A stretch of 64,000 nucleotides of DNA, from NCBI GenBank assembly GCA_013399695.1, contig VXAU01000929.1:248673-312672 (forward strand). The letters run 5' to 3'. The position numbers and the translations under genes are program-made. The notes below the pieces were generated by a model, which was not told the origin of the DNA, did not search any database, and was given only the letters and a program-made list of their open reading frames with translations. Numbering within the stretch: position 1 is the stretch's first letter; each line of letters begins with the position of its first letter. Positions 38,112 to 53,100 of this stretch are shown here, piece by piece. Source of the DNA: Formicarius rufipectus. Lineage: Eukaryota; Chordata; Aves; Passeriformes; Formicariidae.

Positions 38112-41100
38112 TGCCTAGAGGACACACCAGAGAGCTTCTGCACAGGCACTAGTGGGCAGGCAGGCTGTGAGCACTGGTCCCTGAGGGGATCAGGATTGCA
38201 GGTGATGATGCACTGAGGCCATGCACACACCACTGTGCAGGACAGTCAAACACCCCCACCACAATGCTCTCCACTGCCACAGCATCTGCAGGTGGGACAC
38301 CCCCAGAGCTTGAGCAACTGGAGGTGCTGAGTGCACTCACCCTGGCGTCCTGGTCAATGAGCTCGTAGTCGATCACAGACGTGTCCTCACACCTTTTGCC
38401 CTTCAGACAAGGATAGCAGTGTTAAGCAGAGGTTTCAGAGAAACAAAGCAGGTTGCACATTCGTTTCTTTTTAATTTTTTTTTTTTTTTAAATCAGATTT
38501 GCTAAATGAGTAACTGTAAGCTCCACTCCCACCAGGAACCTGTTATCGATGCTGAATGTCAAAATACTTTGCCTGTCAACACTGGAATCTTTTTTTCCCC
38601 AAAAAGTTGATGAAAATAGAAATTTAAAAGTGGATCAGGAACCTAACTGTTTTACTGGCACCCATCAGGTACCAAAGAGCAGGCACAGCAGGAGAAGTGG
38701 AAAAACGTGAGCAGACCCACCTTGGCCAGGGCAACCATGAGCTTGCGGAAGTCCCCGGATGTGTCTGATATAATGTCCTTTTCCAGCTCTGTCTTGTACA
38801 CTAGAAAACATACAATGCCTTTCAAGCAAGTGGTGTCCCACAAATACACCTTTACAGAGAAGATAGCTGCTAACTACTGTGTTTATACACATAAACAAGC
38901 AGCTACAACCTAAGTCATACATGGAAGGCGATGCAAAGAATGCAAGCTTGGCTACACCAAACCAGCCAGGAAAAGAGACCAGGAAAACCTGAGACTATTA
39001 AAAAGAATGGAATATTGCATTAAGAAAAATGTCCTGCTAGATCATTCTTAGCTCCCAATTAATGTCTGTTTGTTTGATAAACACAGCTGTCAGGCCTTCT
39101 CATCTCGTGGGTTTATGACTGAGCAACTGCAATTAAAAGTTGAATGCGAGAGACAAAAAGTTTTAAGATAAATCAAAGGAAGGCTCTGTGTGGTTCTGGT
39201 CTGGTGTCTAAACACTTTGAAAGCTTTCCAAGTGGCCATACTTTGTACTGCTGCAGAATTACAGTCTCCTTTTCTTTCATCAGCAACATTGTCTTGGCCA
39301 ATGCCAGTTATTTCTCTTGGTACTGGCCCTTCTGACTCCATTGGCTTTGCTTGTCTGAGTGGGCTCAGCTCCTCACGGCCTGAGAGCTGCTGTGCTTCAG
39401 CACTCAGGGCTTTGCCACATTGCAGTCTCCTTGCGGTGACACTCAGGCAGACAGCAGAACAGCTGCACTCCTGAATAAACCCAGCAGCAATGGCCCAGGT
39501 GAAAATACAGGGGTTATTACAGGACAAGCAGTGTTACTGAGGATGGGTCTTGGATCACTCGTATCTGCTTATAATCAACCAGGAATTTTAGCTTCAACCA
39601 GATAACATACATTAGAAAAGCTGAAAAAGAGAATCTGCTTTTATGAAGTTTTATTGTATTTTTTTCCTGGCAGATCTACCCGACAAGCTTACAAACATGC
39701 TTCAGGAGATTTCAGATTCACCTGCTTATTACAGAAGTCATCCTAAAGTCCATATATGCAACATCGTTATTTCTATCACTATGCACAGAATGCAGATAGC
39801 TTATAAAAACCACTCATTTAGACAACTTGTATGAGTAGTAAATATTCTCTAATCTGTTTGCTACCAAGCAATAAGATGCAACTATATAAAACGCACACAG
39901 ATACCCAGGACACCAGTACAACACAGTAACTTATGTCCAACTGCCAGAGGCTGGAGCAGATTTGGGTAAGCTTTCTAATAATGAACCACTGCCAGGAACT
40001 CACCCAAGTGATTCAGTGAAAAAACACAGTACATGGCCACTTTCAAAGTGAACTTACTTTCCCTGTAGACTCTGTTAATCTCAGCAAGCTCCTGGTTTGT
40101 TCGTGAGCAGATGATTTCGATGAGTGTGTCTTCATCAGTTCCCAGGCCCTGCAACACACCCCAGATCCAGTCAGGAGCCAGAAATGAACAGGCATGCTCA
40201 CATGGCTTAAAAATATTTTACAGACATCCTCTCTCCCACTCAAACAGTTTCACAGCCACTCAGGGATATTTTTTTGCCAGCTGAGAAACCACTGATGGAA
40301 CATTTTTGGTTGCCAAATGCTCCTCCAGAAGCTTTGAGATCCTGCAGATATTCTCTCTGGGCAGTGAGCACTTGCTGTGAGTGTCAAACACCCAGTGGCC
40401 TCCTGGATAAGATCAACTTATCATGGCCTAGGTGTGATTGTTTTCTGTCCACTGGGAGCACAAGGAAGGAAATCTGGTTTTAAATCTGTTAAGATGCTGT
40501 TTGTTAAGCCCATCTGTAAGAGAATGCCATTTGTATGTGGCTAAAATGGGCATAATTTCCACAGGACTCAAAGAGCAGTAACATCTGGGGGAAGATCTCA
40601 TGCTGCAGTCTTCAGCACGTGGAAAATGGAGCTAATTTTGTGGAAAACTACACCTTGGATAAAGAGTCTGTATTGAAGAGAGTGGGACAAACAAAGACAA
40701 AAACCCAAACCAAACAAACAAAAAGTCCAACAGAGGAAAAGAAAACAAGAGTAAACCCTAGTAATTTTATAAAATTGGCTTAAAGCTAAGCGAACTAGGA
40801 GAGCTTGTCACAGAATGGTTCTGAACAGGTATCTGGTGAAGAAATGAAAGCAAACAAAATTTACTATTTTCTAAATGTTTTCTAAGTATTTTGCAAGAAT
40901 GTGCAACAGAAAAGCCAATTAACTCTTCAGTGATAACTTGCTTTGCCCAGCTCTGATGCCCATGTCATCTGACAATGCTCTTCTGCATCAAGCCAAACTC
41001 AAGCTGAGACAAACTCAGAGCACTACAGGAGGTGTTTGGGACTTGGGAATAACAACGCATGGAGAGAGCAGAATAAGCTACATTTGTGGTCACCCTGAGG

Positions 41101-44100
41101 CAACTGCTTGGGCTACAAATCCAACATAAACGGTACACGGTCATTCTAAGTATCAGGTGTGAGACATGAAAACCAACCAACCTCCCAAACCAATGAGTCA
41201 CCACAGACGAAGGACAACCTGTGCTCACACCAGGAGAGGGCAGCAGCTGATTACTCACACGGGGATTGGTCCACAGCCCAAGAGTTATCATGTGGGGTGG
41301 GGGTTTGGGTTTTGAGTTGGGCTTTTTTGGTTTTTGTTTGTTTGTGTTTTTTTGGGGCAGGTGGGTGGGGTTGTTTATGCAGTGGAGGGGGTGGTTCTGT
41401 TTTCTTCTATGTCTTCTAATCATCTGGAGAAGTTAATTACATGTTTTTGTCATGTTCTGAATTTCTATAGACATATCTTAGTGCTCATTTTTAATTAAAT
41501 TTAAAATTATTTTAATTATTTTAAAAATATAATCTGATCAAGAATATTCAGAATTCAAGTGATGATTCCATCTACAAATTCCCAAACCCTGTTTTGCTTA
41601 AAAAGGTGAATGTACTGACGTGAGCACTTCTCAAGCCCTGTTTCAGTGCCTGCAGAGCAGATATTTCTGAACCAACAATCAGTGCCACACTTGCCTGTGA
41701 CTGGAGGGAGGGAATACAGGGACACCCTGTTGTGCTCTTTCTCCAAAGACTTCTTTTGATGCCCCTCTCTCGTGTTCTACACAAGGGCAGGTACAGGATG
41801 TTCTTTTGAGATCAGTGATAAAATAACCCAGTAACTGGAAACTGTTGTTTCAGCCTATAAATGTCAGCAGAGGGTTTAATGCTCCTCTAACAGCTGCTCT
41901 CTTAATGCTTGCTGGTGCTGTGAACCTGTGTATTGTTTCCAAGAGCAGTCAGCAAAACAGCAACCAGCCAGAGCAGCCTATCAGTTAGTCCTCAGCTGAC
42001 AAGAATCATCTTTGCCTTAAAGAGAAGATTTAATTAGCAGTTTAAAAATCATACAGTTCCAGAATTTCTCACATTCTGATGCCTTGCACTTGGATACTTA
42101 ATCTGTAGCACTAAAAACCGAACTAATCAGTGGTCATGTTTGAAAACCGCAGCCTTAGATATGAAGTCCACACTGGTTCTTGAGGCAGACATCAGACTAA
42201 GGACCTTAAATGTCAAAGCTTATTTACCTTCATGGCAGCTTTCAATTCAGAGGCATCATACTGTGCTGGTGTCTTCAGCAGGCCCAGGATCACTGCCTCC
42301 AAATGACCTGACAGAGCAGACTTAAGTGCTGCAGAAAGTTCCTGTAAAAATGGAGGGACAATAGAAGGGAAAAATTAAAGCTCATTTCTGCTCTCCAGAG
42401 AATTTAACCTGCAGTGCTTCAAGTCTCCAAGCCTGCAACAGCGTTTCTTACACAATTGACAAGGAAACAGAACATAAAGAGCTTTCCTTCTGGGAAAGCC
42501 TAAGAAAGAAATTAGGGCAAAGGAGTTTTTTCTAATCCTCTGAAAATAAGAAGAAAGGCAGCAGTGGCTGACAAAGTGTTGGGAAGCTCAGTGCAGACAC
42601 ATCTGAGCAGCTTCTCCCCAGTCCTGCACCCTGATGCTTTGTTGGAACTAATAAGCACAGATGGATCTGAGTCTGACTCCCTGTGGTCAGTGCTGCTCCA
42701 CCACACTCCCAGAGTTTTCCCAGGGGCACTGTATTGTTTGTGAGGTTTTATCTATTATCCCAGCCCTTGACTACCTAAGACACTGGAGAACTGACTGCAC
42801 AGTTATTCCACTGTAAGGCCCAGTTGCCAAACAGCATCACTCAAGAGAAAAAAAATCATTCCTGAGCACAGAAAAATGATCCCTGTCTTCAAGAAAACTC
42901 AGAATCTGGTAGCCAAAATCCCTACTGGTATTGTCAGTCAGTCCCAGAGAAAGACGCAGTCAGGTACGTTCACTCACAGGATGCACGCAAACCTGCAGCC
43001 AAGAAAGTCAGAGGCCATGTCCTCTTACAGGTTATAGATGCAACTGGAATAATTGTAATTATCAACTCCACTGTAGTGTGTGTTCCAAAGGTGGAATCCT
43101 TGGGGTCAAGTCTGGGGTTCACCCAGATCCATGTATTCCCTAAGCTGAAGTTAATTCTGTAGCATTCAGAAGGGAATTGCTGCTTTTCAGTTGCTGGTTT
43201 TCCCACTAACAATTTGTGAGCAAGACAGGCAGGGGGGAACAGGGGTAGTCAAAGGGACCTCAGCTGAATTGCATAGAAGTTTGTGCCAGAGAGCCAAGGC
43301 ATTTATTTCACTTCCAGAGTCACCCATTCAATGCAGGGCACTCATCTGTGCTGATAATGTGTTCACTCACTGTGTGGGACAACGGGGGAGTCAGTGGGGC
43401 TGGGGGGCACCCTCCTGCTTTAGCCTAAACCACTTTAGTACAACAGCTGGATACAAGGGCCTGTCCTTTATTTGTGTGAAAGGAGCTCCTTCAGACATAA
43501 GCTGGAACAGCAAATACACCACATATCTCTGTAATAAACTTTAGGGAACAAGCTGCCTGGGAAGTTGTGGCAGCTCCATCCCTGGAAGCGTTCCAAAGGC
43601 CAGGCTGGATGGAGCCTGGTCTAGAGGACAGTGTCCATCCTGGGACTCCAGGATTCCTTCCAACTCAAACCATTTGGTCATACACTAAAATAACTGCAAG
43701 TAAACACGTCAGACTGAAGCAAGAACTTTCCTTGAGGAGGCTTGGGGAGGAATAAAGTCCTCTTTGCCCTGCCATTCTTTGCCACAGCTCAGAGTGCTCT
43801 AAGGGAGAAGCAGAAAGCAGCAACTGACAGACATCAATTATTTATAAATAGCAAAAAGAAAGTGGTTTACTAAAGGTCCCAGGTGAGCATCTGGATATCA
43901 GCAGCTCATTTCAGAGCCAGGGATTACTGGTGGCAATTAAGCCTGACCAGACACACATGAAGACACACAAGCAGAATGCCTAGTGTGCACTGGAAACGGG
44001 GAAAGATTCCTCCAGCTTACCAAGAGTTTCCATCAAACACTGCTCAGCTCAAAGGAATTAAAGAGGGGTAGATATATGACATTTAAAAATTATGATGTAT

Positions 44101-47100
44101 TGATAAATCCTGTAACAGACAAAACAAGTAGCCTAGAACAACACACTACAAAAACTGAACAACTCAGTGGCAAAGAAAACCCTGAGACATTGTCCCTAGA
44201 AGACATACCTACGTGTCTTTTCATACCCCACTGTCTCCTCACATGTTTATCTCTGTGAGTGGTTTCTACAGCAAAGTGCCACTGTTTCTACAGGTTGGTT
44301 TATTCTTTGGCACTTGCTAAACTTGATAAATTCAGTTTGCTCTTGGGTTGCAGCAAGGAAAAAAAGGCAAGAGAGAAAAACAGATGAAAAAAGTTACAGA
44401 TTTTCTTGACTGTGCATTTTTGTGGTCATGCAAAACATCTAACAAAGCTTTAAGTGACACATTGCACAGGTAGGGTCCCCTTTGGTGCAGGGGGAGGATG
44501 GCTGGGTGCAGGTGTGAGCACACATGCATGTGTCCAACCTGGCTGTGCCTCTGCATGTGCCTACACCAGCCATGCATCAAAGGTGCTGAACTTCCAAAAT
44601 TTAACTCTACATTTACACTTGGGTTCAGATGAGTGTTCTGGGCTGCTAGTGGAGGACTATCATTGGGAGTCTGGCAAACCTGAAAGAGATACAGTCATCA
44701 CAATCTGAACTCTATACAAGTTTCCTCTTTTATCATGGGTGTGAAACTTCAATTATGGTAAGATTCACAAAACTCCAAAAGAGAAGAGGCTTCCAGACAG
44801 CGAGAATAATTCTGCAGAATTCTGCACCCATTTTACAGATTTATCTCCATCAATAGATCAGTACCTAAGGTATTTCTGACAGGATAATGTTTAATGACAG
44901 TTCAACTCATCAGTTCGTTCACATCTACAGTGTTTGTAGCAGAACTGACTGCAGTCCTTCCTCAGATAAGCCAGTTTTGAACAAAATAGTTTCCTTATGA
45001 TGGGCTGTCTTAACAAAACAAATACACAAAATCCCCAACACCCCTCCAAAAAGCCCTCCACACAACAAAATCCCAAACAAACAAAAATCAATCCCCTAAA
45101 GCATCGCCCTTTCACCTTTTCTTTCAAAGGGAGGCTTTTCATGCCAATGACTCTTCAGCATTGGTCAGCACATCTCACCAGGGCATGCTGTGGCTCCCAC
45201 TGACCTCTGGAGGTGCTGGGGAACCACTGCCTCCAAGAGATCTCGGTCCCAGTGGTGCACGTGCAACACCAGTCCCAAGCGGTGACAGCACGGACAAAGC
45301 AGCCACAACTTCAATTTCCGTGAAAAGACAAATTCCCCAAAATCAAACTGTCCACAAGAAAAACCTTCAATAACAATCTTTGTCACAGAATGCAGAAAAT
45401 TGGATATTCTGTGAATATTCTGTGAACAATCCATTGTACAGTTCCCAGGAAAAGCAGGCCTGTGTTTACATGTTTCAAGGGAGCAGTTGGCAGCTTTGGA
45501 GTAGGAACTTATCTATAAGAAGAACATCTGCTGGTACTCCCAAATTCCTATGGAAAGCCATCATGGGGTGGGCTTTCAGGAGGAGTTAATTAACATTAAG
45601 ACCAATGGACTGCAAAACTTAGGTGGCCTGAGGATGGACAGTTTTAAGCTATTCAATCATTTTATATAATGATGTAACTGAAAAGCACAGATTATAAATA
45701 CAAGGCTTGGTCTAATAAAAAAGGCTTTTGGATTGATCCACTGTATGAAGTGTGTGTGTGTGAGTTCTTGAGCCTTAAAGGCCCGAGCTGCCTTAAGGTG
45801 GCTCTTGGATGAGCTCTCATGAGAGCATATAAATAGATATATAATCAATTTGTTTTTACTTTAGTCTTTATTTCTGCCTTCCTACCTTTTTGGTTCTCCT
45901 CTGGTAGGCGAAGGCGATGTCCTGCCTCTGCTCATTGCTGCGGTTTGTCAGGATGTTGATGATGGTCACCTCGTCCACACCTACGGACACACAGGCAGTG
46001 AGAGAAGCTCCCTGGGCCCTGTTCTCCTGGCACAGCCCCTTCTCTGCCACTCCCAGCACATGTGCTGCTGCAGCACAGCTCACCACTGTCACTGGGATCT
46101 GTCAGTCCTGGCCTCGCAGGAAGCACCACCAGTTACAGCCCAGACTGGGTGGGAGGCAGATCTTGGTGAACACAGGCACCAACACACTCCAGCTCTGGTC
46201 TGTGACCAGCTGTGCTGCTCTGTCTTCTGCCCCACCTGGCAGTCTGTGCACTTGTGTTCAGGCACTCAGAATTCTGAAAAAAGTTGCTCAGGAGCACAGA
46301 CTGTAAATCTGATGTTGAACCCGCACTTACTAAAGCTTGTCCTGTCATTTCGGTGGAGTGTTTTCAATTAAGATGTCTTAGTAAAGCAGTTATATTTCCT
46401 ATTTAACTCATTTAATCCCTTACCTCAAATATAAAAATGAGAAATTAAAAGTGTATTTCATTGTCCCAGCAGCTCTGAGGCTCAGAAGACAGAAGCTGCT
46501 TCTGAAATCACCACTGAGGGGTCCATGCTGAGCTGTAACCAGCATGCCCAGGGCACGTGGACACTCAGACTCCAATTTATCCTTTAAACAAGTGAACTGC
46601 ATATCAGTAAAGGTTTAGTTTCAAGTGCAGCATTTCAAATCCATGCACTTCTGTGCAACTGCAGGCTGAATGCAAGGAGATCATTAAGATTTACTGTAAA
46701 TTGAAAGCCAAAGCAAGCAACCAGGGTTAGATACTCTGGCTGGCAGCAGAACCCAGTGCTCACCACAGCTGGAGATCCCGTGGGGGCATCGAAGCACAGA
46801 GTCACAGCTTTGCTGTTGCATGGAAGGCAGGATTTCCACATGTTTCCCACACACAGCTACCTGCCACTCTATGTTCTTTCACTGCAGGCAGCATCTTGTG
46901 ACTTTTCCACTTGTTCCTCCCACTGCTACCAACTTGGACTTGAGATTCCCACTCATTCTCCCCACTTCACTTCCTGCTTTCAAACTGGATTCTCCCAAAC
47001 ATGAATTCTTGGGGCTGGTAGTTCTTTCTCTGGTCACAATTCTCATCTGCAGCCTGGTCTTGACAACTCAATAGATACCCCAGAGTCTTGCTGGACGGGA

Positions 47101-50100
47101 GGCTTTTTGAGATGAACCTGAAACATCTGCCTTGCTCTGTGTCCTGTGACAGGGCTCCAACCCCATGGACATAACCCACCACCCCCGCAATCACCCATGT
47201 CTCTCCCAGAGCTCTCTGCAAAGACAGTGATCCCTGGTTTATTCACACCAATGGAAAAGCCAAACAAGCTGTATGTGTATTCCCTTAACTAAGCACTAAA
47301 ATGGTATTAAATACTTTCTCTTACTATGGACCTTACAAAACTGCTCTTGCAGGAAGTCAATCTCCATGACTCAAAGGAACATATTTAGAAATACAAGCTC
47401 CCTTGCCACAAGATGAAACAAAAGACTTCTTAGCCACAGGTACAGGGTAGCCAGGGGATAAAAAGGGCTGGAGTAACAAACAGAAAAAGTGGCGTGGCAC
47501 ACTTGTACACTGAAGGTATCTGAACACAACTGGAAAGGTCAGCCCAGGTACATCTGCAGCAGATGGCTGGGATTTCCAAAGGCCTGGGTGAGGACACACA
47601 GCTTGCTCAAGTAAAACCTAATTTTTAGTTTCATTTTCTAACTTTGTTTAAGACAGCAAACACAACTCTGTTTATGTAGGACTATCATAAACTTTTCTTA
47701 GAATGCTTTGCAAAAAGAAACAAGCGGAAGGATTTGAGTCCCCTCCCCGGTTCTCCAGTGCACATTTGTGCCTGTGTCAGCAATTTCAGACTCAAGGTAA
47801 AATGTACATCTGTATTTATGTACATTATGGCTTCAACAAAGCTATGTGGATGTGCCATTCAAACACAGGCAGAAAACAACCTCTGCTCCACAGTAGAGTG
47901 AGCAGAGCTCACACACGCACAGACAGAGGAGACACCTGGAACAGCTCTCATGGCTACACTCAAATATCAGGCTAAACCACAGCTCTGCTGTGTAACCACC
48001 TGCTTTGGGGCTACTTCCAGATCAGCTGGATGGAGCCTAGAAGAGCTAAAACTCCTTCAAGATATTGCTGTCTAACAGTGCAGATTCTCCATCAACAGGA
48101 GGATAATGTGTAACTAGTTATCTTTTTTTTTTTCTTCTTCTTCTGGAGAGGTTTTGAAGCAAATAGATGGTCAGAACAAGCCCAGAGTTCACTTCAGGTC
48201 TCTCCATTTATTACAAGTCTTATGAATAGTTTAACATTTGCACACAGATCACTATAAAAGATGACTCTTTGATTAAAATCCTAGAAAGCAAGGGCTCGAG
48301 CAGCAGCTACCAGCAGGACTCAGATCCCAGACAGAATCCAGCTACATTTATTTTCCCTATTACCCAAAGCAACCTTACAGCAACTTGAAACAAAGAACTG
48401 CAGCAGATATAAAAATCAATCACATAAAGTGCAAGAGGCCATCTAGCCCAGCTGCACCACTTAAAATGATGAGTCAAATCCAAAATGCCTTTCTCCTCCT
48501 TCCCATGTTTCCTGCTGAAATGTGACACTCAGCTCGCGCTGAGGCAGACCTACAGCAGTGCTCCTGCTCCCACAATCTGACCTGCAAATGATGTCCAAAG
48601 GCCCTGGACAGCATCATGTGTCTCAGCAGCAAAGTCTGGGTTGCAAACATGCTGCCTGCACGTTTTCAAGTGTTCCCACGTCATAAAGGCAAACAAATTC
48701 TGCCAGTCCAGGAATGGCCACACACACACACTGGGCCTTTCAGCTCTTGCAGGGCTACAGCATAACCCAATGTCTTAAGCTTTTTAATAAACACTACATT
48801 TCAACAATTCTTGGCATTCAAAAGAGGTAAATGACATGTTTGAGTTTTATCATTTCCCAGTTGTGATAAATAAGAAGGCCACAAGCGACTGCAGCCAAGT
48901 TTCTTATGCATGTGCTTTGTGGATGGAAACATGAAGTGAACTCATTGCTGTGGCATGCAGTGGAAGGGAGTCCCTGAAGGCACCCTTGGGAATCCTGCAG
49001 CACAGACAGGATGCTGACTCACTTCTGCTGAGGAGGGGCAGAGCAGGAGAGCAGCTCAAACACTTTGCATTGCTGTTCATTAAAATCTCTGACATTTCAG
49101 GGCAATGAAACAAATTTATTTCCAGATTTATTCTGGCGAGGAAGATTTTATCACTGCATTTCTATCAATGGGCAGTGGAAAGAAAAATTCTGATTAATAA
49201 CAAATTCTCTGTTGCAACAGGCAATCTGTTGCACTGTTAAGATCAGTATTGTGACTCAATCAGCAAAAAGAGGAAACGAACAAAACCAAAAGTATCAGAT
49301 GGAGGTTTTGAGTTTTTGGTTTATAAGACACTTGTACTTGAATTGCCATTCAGCTCCTCCACTAGAAATCCATTCTCTTGAGCTTCATTTTCAAAGACAG
49401 CATGGGCAGAACAGCAGCAGCTGGGTGTGCCCTGGCAGCATCTAGGCACTGCTGAGAGCAGCCCTGGCCCTGTGGGGTGGGGTGGGGTGGGGTGGGGAGC
49501 AGCTGCCCCCATTGACCTGCAGGGGTGTACATGGGCAGCCCCCACGAGGCACCACCACACCCCTGGGACCAGCACAGACTGACTGAGCTCTGCAGTGTCT
49601 GATTTTCCTTGGAAAAACCTGATCCCACTGGAGTCAAAGGGAAAAAATTAGATAAAACAAGACTGTAATTTCAGCTCTGCTCATCTGCTTTGCAAGATTT
49701 CAGCAAAGCCAAACCTTGTTGCAATGAGGTATTTCCTCAGTGATACTTTCAATACTTGGAATGTGTGACTGATGCAGTTTGGTGGATTATTTGGCACCAT
49801 CCTTCCTCACCAGCACACCAGCTGGTGTTTCCTCTAAAAACTTCTATTTCATAACATTAAAAACTCTGCTAAAAGGTCTGTCATATTAAATATACCTACA
49901 CAAACAGAAGACCCTTCTGTAAGACTGAATTCACTGGTTTGCATGTCATCATGGTTTTACCAGTTTCTGGATAGGATGATTTTATTGTAGACCTGTGTTT
50001 TAAGCCCCTTCCTACAACAAACTTGTGTTTGAATTCTGCCAGTCACAGGAAAAAAAGGTATCCCAGGAGACCTCAGTAAAAGGCTGCACTTGAGGTTGCA

Positions 50101-53100
50101 AGTGACTTAACCACTCACAACCCAATCTGACAAAATTATTTAACAAGAACTCGAGACACACAAAGTCTCCATGACAGGGAATGACTCAAACAGAAGAGAG
50201 GCACTCCAGCAGTTGTCTTTGCTATAAAAAAAATTCAAAGAAAACCCAGCATAAGTTCAGTTAGTGCTCTTCTATTTACCTTCTCCTGTTTAGGCTCACA
50301 TGTGTCAGCTCATCTGCACACAGGGCACAGCAGAGCTTTGTACAGCAATCAAACAGCCTCTTGTCCTATACAGTAAAAAGCCAACATTTACAAAGGACAT
50401 GCTAAGGCATAAGATGAATTCACTACAGAAACACTAAACAGCACAAAAATGAAACATGACCAAGACAGTTACTACAAAAAGAAGCCAGGACTGTAACAAG
50501 TTATTTGCATTGTATAACCTCTGGGTTGAACAATTGCTAACTGCAAACTGGTTCGATATCACCTTGAGCCCTTCTTGCAAGTTCCCCTTTCTAGGCTGTT
50601 GGATGCACATAATCCCCTGTACTTAAATCAGCTCCTCTCAAAGCCCAGCAAAGGGCTGGACAGTGTGTTTGTCCAGTATAGTTTTTGTAGAAATCTAAGC
50701 CCAAATAAACACATCACAGCATTTCCACAGATCCTGCACAGACAAATAGAAGCCTAACCAAGCTCTGAGGAGTTCATCTCAAGGGTGGGAATGAAAGCTG
50801 AAATATTTAGATATTATACAGAGCAGAACAGTCAGACACTCTGCCCTAGATCTTTGCCCTGAAACAAACACAAAGCTCTTGTTTAGGCAGCAAAATAAGT
50901 TTTCCCTATTTTATACACAATCACTGAAATAGAGGTTTCGAATGACTCTGATTCTGGGAGTTTCCATAACTGAGGAACAGCTGGATGATAATTTCTATGG
51001 CCAAACCTGCTTGCCCTGATGGCACCCACCACCCTTGCAGGCACTGTTTCTCTCAGATATCCTCAGAGATAAGACCCCACGAGGTATCATTTCCTCTATA
51101 GAGTCATCACTGCTATAAAGGACACAATTGGAAAGGCTGCTGTGATGACTGTGAAATACAGGCTGATCCAGATTCCCCAAACAAAGAAAGGCCATGATTT
51201 CCATTACCAGGAGTTCTTTATTCTGCAGAGAGTAAAGCCCCCAAAATCTTGGTTCTTATGAGCCTGTTTTTCTGAAGTTGTCACCTCAACCTCAAAACAG
51301 CTTCCGCGTGTATTTATAACCTGTTATCTCTGCCTTAAAATGGACAAGTCAAACCACTCTTTACAATTCCATGATAAAAAATATGCAGAGCCATGAATAA
51401 GTTTCCCTATTATTCATTCAGAGAGTTGAAAATCATCTCTCTAATGAAATGTTTCCATTTCTCTTAAAACCACGCTCAGTAAACTGCTTATCTTTGCTGG
51501 AAGAAAATGAAAAAGCAACGAGCTTGACTTTCCTGACTGAAAAAAGCTTCTCTACTGCTTAGGATAATGCAATTTCCTTTGGCAATAATTAACAGCTTGA
51601 GTGTTCCAATGTGTAAAGTGGTACCCATTCTGCAAGTCTCATGGTGTGTTTGACATGTTTAGGTTTGCCCTACAATCAGAGCTGTAAAACATTATGAAGT
51701 CCAGACAAAGCTCTACATACACACAGAGCATCTTCTGCCAAACATGACGGCATAAGGGTCCCTCTCACAAGAGGATATTTTAAAGTAAAATCAAACCACA
51801 AACAATTCAAAATCATTGAATCTACTTCAATAAGGTATTTCTCCAGTTAAATTAAGAAATCTTATGAAAGGATGCTTCAGTCTTGGTTAGGGAAGGGAAA
51901 TACTTTACATTTTATAGCAAGTCACCCATGTGCTTTGTTGGCACTGATGGAAGGCTTAGCATTTCTTCCTGATGAGACACTATTTGGCTTTTAAATTTCT
52001 CCCTCTCCAGACATGTAGGCAAGAGACCCTTGAGCCCCACTCCACCCAGCTGTTGCCTCTGTGGCCTGAAGAAAGCCTGGACAGTTTGGCACAGCCTTGC
52101 TGTGTCCCAGGGCAGGATGAGGACAGAGGATCACTGAGGAATTACTGCAGAGTTGTAGCTCATACTCCCTGCCCTCCTGGTGCTTCCAGGATTCCAGAAG
52201 GAAGCCTCCCTAACAGCCTGGCTCAGAGAAGCAGAGGACTCTCACATTGCCCTGCCCCTGAAATACTGCAAGCTCATTTTACAGACTAGTTTCTGGGACC
52301 TTCTTTGAACCCAAATTAAAACCAGACACATGAGCATTTTGTTCAAAACTGGAGAAAAGTGTTCAAAGCACCCCTGTGCAGCTGTCTGGAGAGCTGAAAG
52401 GAAGAAGAAATGTCCATTCCAATAATCCAGAAGAAATCCTTGATTCAGAGCCCAGTCCCCACTCATTGCCCCAGAAGCTGACACTTCATTCCCAGTGGCA
52501 GAAAAGTGGCAGAATTTGAAGTACTGACGAGTCAAGAGAGAAAAAGCGGACACTTTCCACGAGAACCTCAACAACCCATAGCTATAAACTTCCAATCACA
52601 TCCCAAGCATCCATTCAGAGGGTTCAAAGTCTAACTGGGTCACAGTTTCATCCCACAGCTCCTGAAATGGGCATCCTTGAGTAAGGACATTGATTCCTTG
52701 GTGCTGAGCCACCACTGTCCCTCTCCTGCAGGCAGGGAAGCCCCAGCCCCTCTCACCCTTGGTCTTGATGGCCGTCTCCAACGCCGCAGCGTCCCGGTCA
52801 GCATCGAAATTGCAGTAAGCCTTGACTGTGGCATAGGCACTGGGTGGGAGGGAGTGCTGCAAGGGAGAGAACAAGCACAACTTCAAAGGCTGAACTGGGG
52901 AGTTGCTGCAGGGAATAAAACACAGGGCCCTCAGTTAACTGGTGGGCAGCCAAATGCTTAAATACGAGGTTGTGAAAATGGAATTCCACTGAGAGGCACC
53001 AAACTGTTCTCCTGCAGTGTATTGTCAGAAAACCACTGACAGACACACTTATAATAACACAGAATATAGACAAATAGTATATTTTTTTGCAGCAAAAAAC

